NCBI GenBank assembly: GCA_001724265.1 | Contig: MEDY01000027.1 | Location: 62,001-126,000, forward strand | Source: Rhizaria sp. SCN 62-66 | Lineage: Eukaryota; Rhizaria, unplaced | DNA: 64,000 nucleotides | Direction: 5' to 3' | Part shown: piece by piece, positions 1-9,615 of the stretch | How positions within the stretch are numbered: the first letter of the stretch is position 1 | Layout: every line of letters starts with the position of its first letter | Translations under genes and position numbers: made by a program | Notes under the pieces: model-generated | Databases searched by the model: none | Told to the model about the DNA's origin: nothing | What the model saw: only the letters and a program-made list of their open reading frames with translations

Positions 1-9
1 CGCCTGAAC

Positions 10-3000
10 ATGCCTCCCGGTGGACACGCCAACGCAGCCGCCAGTGCAGCTGCCGCCTTTGCCTACTCTCAGGGTGCGGTTGCAGCGCGCGACGCAGCGG
101 CGCAGCGCCCCGCTGCGCTCCCTGGTGCGACTGGCACGGCGCTTGCGGTTGGCGGCGGGGCCTCTATGGCCGCGCGCGGGTTGAGTGTGAACCCCGCGCA
201 CAACGAAGGCGACGGGGCAGGTAGCGACAGCGACTCCATGGGTCCCGGCGCACTGCCGGTTCGCGTAGTGCATGTCGCGGGCGAGCATGGCCGCGTGGCG
301 GGCTACGTCGCAAAGGCTAACCACTACGCTGCACTTGCCACGCCGACTGCAGCCTCCGCGGGTACGGCGGCTGCTGCGGCGGCTGCGGCAGCTGCGACTG
401 CCGCGGTCGTTGCTGGCCATCAGAACGCTGCTTCTCGTCGCGTCAGTGGCGCAACCTCAACTGGTGCGGACGAGGCCAAGACAGACGGTGTTGCTGCTGC
501 TCGCCGCAGTGGACGTTCGCTTGTGCCCGCGGCTCCGTCGACAACGGTGGTGGTTTCCACTGGAACTGCGGCACCTACAGTGAACCCCTGGGCTCCTGTG
601 CGCACGGGGCTGACGACGTGGGTGGGCTGGCCCGAGCCCGGCTTCTCCCTGCCCGTGGGCCACAGCATCGACGTGCCCGTGGAGCTCGCGCCGGAGCAGG
701 AGGCGGCGTATGCGGGCCGCGTCATGATTGAGGCGGCGCTCTTCTCCACCTCGGTCGATCTCGCGGGTGTGGGCAAGGAGTCTCTGCTGCTGTGTGAGCC
801 CCCCGTGCTGGACTTCAGCGAGTGCCGTGTTGGCGGCCGCTACACTGCGCAGCTCACACTTGTCAATCTCGGCGATGCTGAGTATTCCGTGCGTGTGCTA
901 CGTGACGATGACGCGCATCTTGTGGCACTTCGTAACCCTGACGGAACGCTTATCTACGCTCCCGCCAAGGATGTCCCTGGAGCATCGGCTGCACTAACGC
1001 CTGCCACACTCACGGTCACGCCTGAGCTTGTGCACTTATCACCGTTTGAAAAGGCGAAGGTTACAGTAACATTCACGCCGCGTGCGCCTGTGACGTGCCT
1101 AACGGCGTTGCTGCTCTCATCGACATACTCGGCTGCACCTGTCTCGATTGCGCTTGACGCAGGCACTGTCGAGCTGGCGCTGCGGCCTGAGACGTTAGAC
1201 TTAGGGCTAGTGCAGGCACACGCCCGCGTCGCCTCTGCAATCACTCTCGAGAATCGCGGTTCGCTTACACTGCGCTACCGCATCCGCCCGCTTGCCTCGC
1301 CCGCGCAGTATCAGCGTCTTGCCGCCGCGGCTGCCTCGGCGGCCGGCCATGGCGCTGCCACTGCGGCTGCAGGCGGAGGCGTGAGTGCTGCCGCAGGCGC
1401 CGCGCTGGTGCCGTGGGTGCCCGCATCCGTTGCCGGTGGCGATTTTGCGCTTGATGACTCAGCCGCAGCGGCGCTGGCGCTGAGCCTGCCCTTCTCGCTC
1501 TCGCGGTGGACTGGTACCATTCCCGCACGTGGAACGGCAACAATTGCGCTCAAGGGTCGTTTTGCAGACACGGGTGCTATGCTGCAGCGGCTCTCGGTTG
1601 AGACGCTCGGTGTCGGTGCCGCCGCCGCTGTGAGCGCAGGTGACGTACCTGACGTCAAAACACTTGTGGTCAGGGCGCATGCGGAGGAGCCGAGCCTTGC
1701 GGCCGCGCGTTTGCGCCCCGTGGCCTTTGGTACGTGCCTCATCGGCGAGGAGGCCACGCGCACCGTAATGCTGGAGAACACTGGTGGCTTCCCTCTCGAA
1801 GTCGAAGTCAAGCCCGCGTACCCGTTGCGTGCGAGTGCGGAGCGCCTGACTGTGCCGCCGCACGCACAGGCCCCGCTGCAGGTGCACTGGACGCCCTCCA
1901 CCAAGCAGGAAGTAAAATCTCTTCTGCGGCTCCACACAAACATCATTGCTCCTGAGTCACTTGCGCTGCTTCAGCTGGCGGGCCCCACTGCCAGTGCTGT
2001 TAACGGTTTTATTGTCCACAGTGTACAGTGCACGGGCCGTGGTACGTATCCCGTCTTCTCGCTGTCGGCGCCTCACCTCGACTTCGGTGTCTGTGCGCTG
2101 CGCAAGACGTACACCAAGGAGCTGGTAGTGCGCAACGTGGGCCGCGTCGTGATGGACTGGCAGCTGCAGCTCCGCGCCGCGCCCGCGCTCCAGGCCGCGC
2201 TTGCGCCGCCTGCTGTGGACGTGCTGACTGTGGCAGCCCCCCCTGTTTCAACATCGCCTTCGTCATCGGTTGCCGACAATGCTGTCGCTCCTGCTACTCC
2301 GAGTGGCGGTGCGAAGACACCCGCGAAGCCGCGAGGCGCGCGGCCGCCTGTAGCTGCAGCCGCAGGTGCGGCGCCCAACTCGGCGCGCAAATTGACGCGT
2401 GCGCCAGCAGCTGCTGTCTCTGCTGGTGCTGTCTCCGCCGGGACTGAACCCTCATTCAGCATGTTCCCGGCCGCCGGACAGCTGCAGCCGGGCGAGGCGT
2501 GCGTGGTGGCTGTACGTTTTACCCCGCAACGCGCAGGCTCTTGTGCCGACACGATTGCGCTTGTCACTCGCGGCCACGGCGCCGAAATTGGCATCACTGG
2601 CTCGTGTGGTGCTGTGAAGCTTAAGCTGCCCGCGATGATTGCTCTTACCCCCGCACCTTCGCCATTGCTTCCCGCGCCTGCACTGGGTGCAGCAGCTGTG
2701 CCAGCAGGCCAGTGGACGCCCTTCATGGTGCCGATGCGCAACACTGGCCAGGTCCCCCTCACGGTCACGCTCAGTCTTGCCGCGGAACAGGGTGGCGCAG
2801 CGCCCGCCGCACGCGGTGCTGACGAAACGCCGCTGCAAACGCAGTGGGGCAGTGACGTGCATGGCGTGGCTTCGGCTCTCTCCTTCTCGCCCACTGCCGT
2901 TACTGGTCCGTGGCAGCTGCGTCCCTCAGCGCCCGCTGCGCTCGCGCTCGCGCCGACGCTGCCTGCGCTGCGCAACAGCGCGCTCGCCGCGTCTGCGCTT

Positions 3001-5790
3001 GCCACAACCGCAGCCGCCGCCGACCAGGCCGCCGCCAGCGCCTTGCTGGGGCTTGGCCCCGCTGCGGGTGGGCTCAACAACCACGCCACCCTGCTCGCGC
3101 TTGCGGGCGCCGCCACCTCTGTCTCTCTGCCTCCCGTCACGGGTGCCACCGCGTCGCAGCAGCATCAGCAGCAGCATCCTGTGTACGAGCTGGCGTGGGC
3201 CACTGACTCGCCCGATGCTGCGGCTGCGCTCTCCGCCAAGCATAGCGACGCAGAGGGCCGCTCATGGGCCGCTCTCTGGGCGCCGTCGCACGGCCAGGGC
3301 TCGCTCCTGCAGCCGCTGCCAGTGCGCGCTGATGGCGCTGCCCGCAGCACCGACGGCGGGTCCTTTGCGGCCGCGCGCGTGGGTCTGTGGGTCGAGCTCG
3401 AGGCGCGCACGGTCACGGTGCCCGCGGGCGCGACGGTGATGCTGCAGGGCGCGCTGTTCCCGTCGCCGCTGATGCGCGGGCCCTTCACGCTTTCGCTGCA
3501 CGCCCGCTGCCCCGAGCTGGCTGTCGTTACTACGCTCTGTGGCCGCGCGGACTCGCTGCAGCTGTCGCCGCTCGCGCTCGCGCTCTGCGCCGCCGACTCG
3601 TGGCGCATGGCCGTGCTGCTCGCCGCGCCGGCGCCGCTCTCGGGCGTCTTGACTGCCGCCATGGCGCCGCTGCTCATGCCCCCTGCGCCCACCCCCGTGG
3701 CGAACGACGACGAGGAAGAGCTCTTTGCAACCGTGGGCGCTGTACTTGACGGGCTCGTCACTGCGGTCGACACCGTCACTTCGCTTGCGCACGCCGGCAC
3801 GCTGCCCTGTGCAGGGCTCGAACTCGCACTCCCGACTGGCGCCAATGAAGGCAGTGTGGGCGCCGTCGCTCTTGCGCTGCCGCCGGGCCCCTCCACCACG
3901 GCTGTTGTGCGCGCCCTCGTGGGCGCTCCTGCAACAATGCCTGGGGCTGCGGGCTACACATCTACATTTGCGCTTACTTCTTTGCAGACGCACTCGCGCA
4001 GCTACGGTGACGAGAATGACGATGTCGACGGGACGTTATTCCTGCCGCTACTTCCCGTGGGCGCCGCCGACGCCGTCGCAGCCGCTGCACGCGGGCCGCA
4101 GCCGCTGTCTGCCCTGCAGCAGTGGACGGACCCATTGCTTCCCGCAGGCGTGACCGCGGTCGCTGTGGCCAACGCCAATACCGCGGCCGCCGCGCGCCGC
4201 CGCCTCCGCCGTACACTTGCCGCTGTCGCCGCCGAGCACGCTGCCGGCGCCGACGCTCTCATGGGCCTCGACGCGAGCGCGTCCAGCTCAAGGGCCGACG
4301 CCGAAGTCGCGATGCTGCGTGCGCTGCGCGCGCTGCCGCCCGGGCTGCTCGCGCACGCCTTCACTGTCGCCGACCTACCCGCGCCGGCGTGGGGCGCGCG
4401 CCTCGTGCCCGTGCGCGTGCCGCGCGCGCCCGCGAGCGACTGGCGGCGCCCGCTGGCCGACTACTGCTTAATGCTGGCCGCCGGCGCGCACTCCGCGGCG
4501 GGCGCGCACAACGTGGCGTGGCGCTTCAGCGCCGAGGCGCGCGTGGCGGCCGCACTGGCGACCGCGGCGGCTCTGCTGGCGCCCGTGCGCGGACACAGTG
4601 GCGCGGCCTCCGCGCCCGTGGCCGCGGTCTGGGGCTCCGCCTTCGAGGCTGTCGCCTCGCCGTTCCACGCCGCCGCGCTCGCGCCGCGCGTTTCCGCCGC
4701 GCTCGCCGGACCTGCTTGCGTCACGGGGGCTGGTCCGCTGCCGCCCCCGCCGCTGCTCGCGCTGGCTGCGCTCGCGCTCACCGCAGCGCGCCTGCCTGCT
4801 GACGGCGACTCGTTCGAGTCTGTTGGCCCCCGCCCGTCGTCCTCCGTGCCGTCGCGCGCGGGCCCGCTGGCCGTGGCGGGAGCGACCGTGGGCGCAGACG
4901 TCGTCGACGCGCTGCGCCGCACGCTCGCACCGCTGCCGAGCCGCCCGCGCCCCGCGCTCGCATACATGCGCGAGCCCGACGCGAGCGCGCCTTCCGCGGC
5001 GCTGCCCGTCGCGGCCGCCGGGGCGAGCTCGCGCGCGCGGGCCGCCGCCACCGCTGCTGCCGCGGCCGCGCTGGGCCGGTCCCCACAATGGCAGGCCATC
5101 AAGGCGCGCTTCCTCGCGCCCGCTGCCGCCGCGGTGGCCGCGGGGCTGAGTGGGGCCGCCGCCGCGCGCGTCGCCACCGCACACGCGCACTGGGTCGGCG
5201 TCACCGGCGTGCTCCCCGAGCCCGCTGTGAGCGTGTGCACCCAGTCCCCGAGTGCAGTTGCTGCTGCTAGCGCGCCGGCGACGGTGCGCACCGCGATGCC
5301 GGGCGCTGTGGCGGCGCTGTTGGCGGTTGTTGACCCCGCCGTGACGGCCTCGCTTGCGGGCGCCGTGGTCCTTGATCCCGACAACGCGGGCGCGGACGTG
5401 GACGCGAACAGCCTGGACATGGACATCAACCAGGCTGTGGCGGCCGCCAAGGCCGCAGCGGACGGCGCGGGCGGCGGCGCGACCGTGCGCGGGCATCTGG
5501 CGGAGCTGACGGTGCTCGCGGCCGTGGAGCCGAGCGCGGCGGCGGCGGGCGCGGCGCTGTGGGCGAGCGTGTCGCGGCACGACGAACACATCGTGTGCGA
5601 CCGTGTCGTGCTAGCGGGCGCGGAGCCGCTGGGCGACATTGTTGCCGCCGACGCCGCGGCGCTTGCCAAGGCTACTGCGCGCAAGCAGCCCGGGACGGGG
5701 AGAGCCGGCCGCAAGGCTCTTCGCAGGCTGCTGGCCGCCGCGCCGGCGATCCTCGAGCCCGTTGACTTAAGCGACCCGAACGACTGGTGA
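10..5790 (+). CDS. ASH/Hydin-type multi-Ig-like-domain giant protein, probable ciliary/flagellar protein
   Basis: Single open frame of 1,926 codons ending in TGA, followed at once by AT-rich DNA. The frame is also open over the nine bases before the first ATG, so the true 5' end may lie outside the window. The N-terminal half carries repeated immunoglobulin-like strands typical of ASH/MSP/Hydin-family domains. Examples are near residues 267-290 (VLDFSECRVGGRY...LVNLG), 395-424 (LDLGLVQAHARV...LENRG), 568-602 (FGTCLIGEEATR...LENTGG), 683-721 (LDFGVCALRKTYTKELVVRNVG) and 818-855 (LQPGEACVVAVRFTPQRAG). The recurrent 'D/FG...G....V.L.N.G' and 'P.....V.FTP' pattern is the signature. In known families such repeats occur in axonemal proteins (HYDIN, CFAP65, CFAP74, CFAP47). 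The C-terminal half (about 860-1926) is Ala/Pro-rich with no domain I recognise. Orthology to one CFAP is not established; the ciliary role is inferred from the repeats. Confidence 0.75.
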   Translation: MPPGGHANAAASAAAAFAYSQGAVAARDAAAQRPAALPGATGTALAVGGGASMAARGLSVNPAHNEGDGAGSDSDSMGPGALPVRVVHVAGEHGRVAGYVAKANHYAALATPTAASAGTAAAAAAAAAATAAVVAGHQNAASRRVSGATSTGADEAKTDGVAAARRSGRSLVPAAPSTTVVVSTGTAAPTVNPWAPVRTGLTTWVGWPEPGFSLPVGHSIDVPVELAPEQEAAYAGRVMIEAALFSTSVDLAGVGKESLLLCEPPVLDFSECRVGGRYTAQLTLVNLGDAEYSVRVLRDDDAHLVALRNPDGTLIYAPAKDVPGASAALTPATLTVTPELVHLSPFEKAKVTVTFTPRAPVTCLTALLLSSTYSAAPVSIALDAGTVELALRPETLDLGLVQAHARVASAITLENRGSLTLRYRIRPLASPAQYQRLAAAAASAAGHGAATAAAGGGVSAAAGAALVPWVPASVAGGDFALDDSAAAALALSLPFSLSRWTGTIPARGTATIALKGRFADTGAMLQRLSVETLGVGAAAAVSAGDVPDVKTLVVRAHAEEPSLAAARLRPVAFGTCLIGEEATRTVMLENTGGFPLEVEVKPAYPLRASAERLTVPPHAQAPLQVHWTPSTKQEVKSLLRLHTNIIAPESLALLQLAGPTASAVNGFIVHSVQCTGRGTYPVFSLSAPHLDFGVCALRKTYTKELVVRNVGRVVMDWQLQLRAAPALQAALAPPAVDVLTVAAPPVSTSPSSSVADNAVAPATPSGGAKTPAKPRGARPPVAAAAGAAPNSARKLTRAPAAAVSAGAVSAGTEPSFSMFPAAGQLQPGEACVVAVRFTPQRAGSCADTIALVTRGHGAEIGITGSCGAVKLKLPAMIALTPAPSPLLPAPALGAAAVPAGQWTPFMVPMRNTGQVPLTVTLSLAAEQGGAAPAARGADETPLQTQWGSDVHGVASALSFSPTAVTGPWQLRPSAPAALALAPTLPALRNSALAASALATTAAAADQAAASALLGLGPAAGGLNNHATLLALAGAATSVSLPPVTGATASQQHQQQHPVYELAWATDSPDAAAALSAKHSDAEGRSWAALWAPSHGQGSLLQPLPVRADGAARSTDGGSFAAARVGLWVELEARTVTVPAGATVMLQGALFPSPLMRGPFTLSLHARCPELAVVTTLCGRADSLQLSPLALALCAADSWRMAVLLAAPAPLSGVLTAAMAPLLMPPAPTPVANDDEEELFATVGAVLDGLVTAVDTVTSLAHAGTLPCAGLELALPTGANEGSVGAVALALPPGPSTTAVVRALVGAPATMPGAAGYTSTFALTSLQTHSRSYGDENDDVDGTLFLPLLPVGAADAVAAAARGPQPLSALQQWTDPLLPAGVTAVAVANANTAAAARRRLRRTLAAVAAEHAAGADALMGLDASASSSRADAEVAMLRALRALPPGLLAHAFTVADLPAPAWGARLVPVRVPRAPASDWRRPLADYCLMLAAGAHSAAGAHNVAWRFSAEARVAAALATAAALLAPVRGHSGAASAPVAAVWGSAFEAVASPFHAAALAPRVSAALAGPACVTGAGPLPPPPLLALAALALTAARLPADGDSFESVGPRPSSSVPSRAGPLAVAGATVGADVVDALRRTLAPLPSRPRPALAYMREPDASAPSAALPVAAAGASSRARAAATAAAAAALGRSPQWQAIKARFLAPAAAAVAAGLSGAAAARVATAHAHWVGVTGVLPEPAVSVCTQSPSAVAAASAPATVRTAMPGAVAALLAVVDPAVTASLAGAVVLDPDNAGADVDANSLDMDINQAVAAAKAAADGAGGGATVRGHLAELTVLAAVEPSAAAAGAALWASVSRHDEHIVCDRVVLAGAEPLGDIVAADAAALAKATARKQPGTGRAGRKALRRLLAAAPAILEPVDLSDPNDW

Positions 5791-6116
5791 ACAAATGTGT
5801 AGATATATTTTATTATATTGACTAAATAACTCGACCTCCTCTTTACCCTAATTAATTACATTTGAATACATAGTTTTCTCACATTCATGACTCGACTTGT
5901 CTCCTTGATCTCTGATTGTTTCATTTTATCCGGACAGCTTATGTTACGCTCGAGTTTGTCGTTGCAGTGCTGACGACGTTCGCCGAGTTTAGAAACGTCT
6001 GCCATCGGTTCCTACGACCGTTAACAAGGGTTTTGTTATTACCCCAAATAATTATTTGGTGTACTCCACACGTTTCTTTAATTAAACAGCATAAGTCTCC
6101 AATTCGACTTCATACA
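5791..6116. other. AT-rich intergenic gap
   Basis: 326 nt between the ASH-repeat gene and the small three-exon gene, both on the plus strand. It is AT-rich and must hold the 3' UTR of the first gene and the promoter/5' UTR of the second. Short ORFs here lack coding composition. I see no RNA gene or clear promoter motif. Confidence 0.6.
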
Positions 6117-6683
6117 ATGTCTCGCAAGCGTACGTTCCCAACTCCATACCGAAATGCACTTCTCGCTTCGCTCTTCTCCTCGTCCATGCTGCTCACCGAC
6201 TCTGGGTCTGTGTCTTGTTACGTGCCCCTATAGCTCTTCCGTATGCGCCCGCTGTGCGCTTTCCGTTTGACATCTTGGTGACGCACCCGGTGACGAAGCC
6301 GATGCCGCCGCTGTCGGCCATGCTAGGTGGGATCTCTTTCGAACTCAACCCCCGCATCATCGGCCTCTCCTTTCTCGGATGTACGCTCGTCACGAATTAA
6401 TTTACCGCTTTTCATTCACATTGTTGACGGGTGCTTCTTATACTTGACCGGCTTCTATGTTCACTTTTACCTCTTTACTCACTCTCTCATCCTCGCCTAT
6501 TTTTTCTCTGACCCAGGCACCGCGTTTATGATGTACTTCCGCGTGTACAAGGGCTTCTCGCCAGTGAGCGTGGGCGACACGTACGACCGCGCCGTGGAGG
6601 TGGAGAAGCAGTGGCGCGCGGGCCAGCCCATCGACTGGGACCAGATGCCCAAGACCTTCAGCCCCTTCCGCTCGGACGACTGA
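6117..6683 (+). CDS. Small single-pass membrane protein of unknown function (three exons, 108 aa)
   Basis: I assemble this gene from exons 6117-6129, 6234-6380 and 6517-6683 (327 nt, 108 aa, stop TGA). Both introns start GTACG, end AG after pyrimidine-rich DNA, and are phase 1; splicing restores one continuous frame, which supports the model. The protein starts MSRKPLPYAPAVRFPFDIL. It has one hydrophobic stretch at about residues 46-64 (IIGLSFLGCTAFMMYF), followed by a charged tail ending KTFSPFRSDD. Size, single membrane span and polar tail resemble accessory subunits of mitochondrial respiratory complexes, but I do not recognise the family, and that localisation is a guess. The downstream neighbour is convergent. 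Confidence 0.7.
6130..6233 (+). other. Spliceosomal intron 1 of the small membrane-protein gene (104 nt)
   Basis: Begins GTACGTTCC and ends CCCCTATAG; phase 1, splitting codon 5 (C|CT, Pro). Removal joins ATG TCT CGC AAG to the exon reading LPYAPAVRFPF. It contains an in-frame stop if retained. Confidence 0.7.
6381..6516 (+). other. Spliceosomal intron 2 of the small membrane-protein gene (136 nt)
   Basis: Begins GTACGCTCG and ends CTGACCCAG after a pyrimidine-rich stretch; phase 1 (T|GC, Cys). Removal fuses the two halves of one hydrophobic segment (SFLGC / TAFMMYF), a good sign the model is right. Confidence 0.75.
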
Positions 6684-7380
6684 GACAGCGCTGTTCTGAG
6701 CACTGCTCTGATAGCCGCTCTGCAAGTCTGCCAACGCGCCGACGCGTGCCAAACGGCGGCCCTCCGCCGGGCAGTCCCCGTGCGGCGCTGCGCACACGCG
6801 TGCAGTCGCAGGGCATCTCTGTCTCTCGCGGCGCTTGCAGTGCCGCGCTCGGGCCCGTGAACAACCAATGCCCCGAAGTTGTAAGCGAATTGTCGTTGGA
6901 CGACGAGTATTTATGCACATAGACGCTTTATGAGGCAAACCAGCCAAAAATACAGAATTTAATTCATAAATAAATCAAAGAGGTGCGGTCTTTCACGATT
7001 AAAGTTCGTTTTGTATGAAGAATCAGATATACGGCAGACATGAGGGAGTTACTTACAATGCGCAGTTAGTCGTGCGTGGCCGTCGCCAAAGACGGCGCGC
7101 GCTCTGCCTGGCCCCGCGCGGGGGCGGAGCGCGGGGGGCTCGACTCAAAAACGGGACAGGAGCTAACTACTGGCGACAGGCGTGCGCCAGCGGCAGCGGC
7201 AGCGGCAGCGGCAGCGACAGCGGCGGCTGCGGGGGCGCTCGGTGGGGGGCTAGGGAACGAGCGCGCCCATTCATTCAACGACTACAACAAGAACAACAAG
7301 AATGAGAGACAGCTGTTGCTGCTGCAGTCTCATATTCACGGGTTAACGGGTCACATGCGACAGGTTTCACGCGACAACGC
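6684..7380. other. Convergent intergenic region with a GC-rich, coding-like island at about 7066-7278
   Basis: 697 nt between two convergent 3' ends. The left part is moderately GC-rich and then AT-rich, with AATAAA-like motifs near 6970 on the plus strand. The island at about 7066-7278 is GC-rich with (GCAGCG)-like repeats. On the minus strand it has a 70-codon ATG ORF (MNEWARSFPSPPPSAP then poly-Ala). Just before it on that strand lies a pyrimidine-rich stretch ending TTGTTGTAG, which resembles a 3' splice site. It could be the 3' UTR or an extra C-terminal exon of the Dzip1-like gene; I could not find a convincing 5' splice site, so I call no gene. Confidence 0.4.
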
Positions 7381-9615
7381 TCAAGCCATGGGCGACAGGT
7401 CCGGCACACTGCCTGGCGCAGCGCCAGGAGCGGCGGCGGCCGGGGCAGCGGCTGCCGCGGGCACGAAGCCACTCGGCGAGCCCATCGCGTGGCCCTGACC
7501 CTGCACCTGCGCCTGCACGCGCGCGGAGCCAGGGTTGCTGTGGCCCTGGCCGTGGTTGTAGACGACTGCGCGCTCGGCCTGTGCGGCCACGGCGGCCTGA
7601 TAGGCCGCCGTCGCTGCCGCGTCGCTGCCCATGCCCGCGGCGCCGGGGCCGGGGCCGGGGCCGTACGGGGGCTGCGCCTGTGTGGAGCGGAAGTCGCCCG
7701 CGCCGCCGCCGCCGTAAATGGTGTCGGGCGGCGGCGGCGTGGGGGACGACTGCACGCCCTGCGACTGCGAGGGCATCTGCTGCAGCTGCTGCGCCTACAC
7801 CTGCTGCGGCTGCGGCTGTGCCTGCACCGCGGCGGGCTGCGGGCGCGGCGGGAGCGCCGACTGCGGCGGGAGCTGCGCGTAGGGCGCAGCCGCGGGGCCG
7901 GGACCGGCGGGCGCGGCAGGCGGCGCAGCGGCCAGGTTCGCAGACACGCTGAACCCACGCGTCGGCGACGACACGAACCCGTGGTTGTTGCCGCCGCTGC
8001 CGCCGCTGCCGCCGCTGGCGGGGCGCTGCGGCGACTGCGGGCCCGCGGCGGCCGCGAACGCGCTGGGCCCAACCGAGTAGGCGCGCGGAGGCATACCGCC
8101 CGGCGCGCCGCCGCCGTAGCCAGGCACGGCGTACGAGACCTGGGGCGCGGCGCCCGGCGCGCCCGCCGGGGCGCCGTGCGCGAGCACGGGCCGCGGCGTG
8201 ATGGGCTGCGGCGGTGGCACGGCCCCGCGGCCCGCGGCGACCATCTGCGCGTGGATCGACTGGAACTCGGCGTCGACGCCGCGCGTGCGCGCGCGCTCGG
8301 CGTCGCGCGCGCGCTCGATCTGGTCCGCACGCACGTCCAGGCAGTGCTTCTTGGCCTCGTGCGCTGCCGTCTGCGCCAGCTCCACCGCGGCCGCGAGCTT
8401 TCCGCTGGGCGTGTAGTGGTTCTTGATGATGGTCTCGGTGGTGCCCGCCAGCGCGGCGCGGGGGAAGCCCATCTTCTGCGACTCCTGCAACATCGTCGTC
8501 AGCGTCTCGGGCGTGTGCTTGAGCGCGACCTGCTGCAGCGTCTTGAGCGTCTTCATCAGCACGCCCGGCGGCGGTGCGGGGTAACGCGCGAGCAGGAACG
8601 GCATGTTCTTGAACCACACGTACTTAGGCTGGCGCTCCAGCGGGTGCACCGCCGCGGGCTCCGGCTTCGAGGGCACGAACACGGGCGCGGGCGCGGGCGC
8701 GGGGCGGCCCGAGAGCTCGCGGATAATGCGGTCCGCCTCGAGCGTGACGTGGAGCTTGATCTGCGCGACGGCGTCGCCGGTGACGCCCTCGACGTTGAGC
8801 TCCAGGTCTGCCATGCGCTGCAGCTCCTTGAGGCTCGTGCTGTCGATCTGCGCGCGGATCGCGGCCAGCTCCTTCATCAGCGGGCCCATGTCCGCCTGTT
8901 GCTGCCCGCGGTGGCGCCGCTGCACGTGGCGCTCGAGGAATTCCGGCGAGGAGAAGGCGGCGTTGCACTCGCCGCAGCGGTGCGCCTGCTGCGCCTTGCC
9001 GCGGCGCAGCTCCTCCAGCTCCTTGCGCAGCTTCGCGTTGCGGTGCTGGTGCGCATCGATCCACTCCTTCTGGCTGCGGATCGTGTCCATGAGCTGCGTC
9101 TGCACGTGCAGCTGGTATTCCATCGTGAGCTGCATCAAGCGGAAGAGCTGCACCACGTTGGCCGGCTCAGTGAACATCGGGAAGTCCGCCTCGTTGATGT
9201 CCGCGAAGCAGATGTTGTCGAAGTTGCGCTGCAACGCCGCGCCGTCGCGGTACTCCACTACGCGCTCCAGGTCCACGTTGTTGACGCTGCCCCAGTCTGT
9301 GGTGGGTGCAGGTGTGCGCAAGCGTGGAGTTCGAAAATGAAGCGGACGGGTTTGTATGGCACGCGAGAGTCGGGAAAATGATGGCAGGACAGTCATAAAG
9401 AAGAAGGGTGAATGCATATGGGTGAGATAGAGTCGCATAACGGAAGAGTGCATAAGATAGTTGAAAATGAGCCAGCTTAAAGCATATACAGGTTGTAGAA
9501 CGAGGACTGTAAAGAGAAGGGGATGTCGAGCAGACGTACCAAGAGCGTTTCGACGCACGCTGAAGCTGAAGGGGGGCTCATTGTCGCCCTTTGACGACTT
9601 CCCATGACGTGACAT
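7381..9615 (-). CDS. Dzip1/Iguana-like ciliary zinc-finger protein (one intron, one in-frame TAG)
   Basis: Exon 1 is 9615-9540 and exon 2 is 9296-7381, giving 664 codons ending TGA. Splicing joins RRNAL to DWGSVNNVDLERVVEYRD, rebuilding the Dzip-like N-terminal domain (residues about 15-110, including NVVQLFRLMQLTMEYQLHVQ). A C2H2 finger follows at about residues 155-180: HRCGECNAAFSS...RHVQRRH, with spacing C-x2-C-x12-H-x4-H. The rest is helical, then Gln/Pro/Ala/Gly-rich. In animals DZIP1 acts at the basal body and transition zone in ciliogenesis and Hedgehog signalling; a ciliary role here is inferred from the family. Codon 526 (7797-7795) is TAG, flanked by Gln-rich sequence on both sides and followed by 137 more sense codons. 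If TAG stops translation the protein is 525 aa. I chose the ATG at 9615 because upstream in-frame codons offer only GTG. Confidence 0.85.
9297..9539 (-). other. Spliceosomal intron of the Dzip1-like gene (243 nt)
   Basis: On the minus strand it begins GTACGTCTG and ends CACCACAG; phase 1 (G|AC, Asp). The joined sequence matches the family's conserved Asp-Trp after a basic RR stretch, so the junction is well supported. The intron happens to be open in frame and would add 81 residues if retained. Confidence 0.85.

Noticed and set aside
4461-5714. Long antisense ORFs inside the ASH-repeat gene (for example 417 and 373 codons on the minus strand)
   Set aside because: They are shadows of GC-rich, Ala-coding sequence that rarely forms stops on the opposite strand. 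They lack domains, and the plus strand carries recognisable ASH strands.
7795-7830. 33-nt in-frame GT...AG micro-intron ending at the Dzip1 TAG
   Set aside because: The stretch is GC-rich Gln/Pro coding sequence, lacks a pyrimidine tract, and is far shorter than the 104-243 nt coding introns in the window.
7489-9381. 630-codon plus-strand ORF opposite the Dzip1-like gene
   Set aside because: The minus strand encodes a clear Dzip N-terminal domain and C2H2 finger; the plus ORF is an Arg/Ala/Leu-rich shadow.
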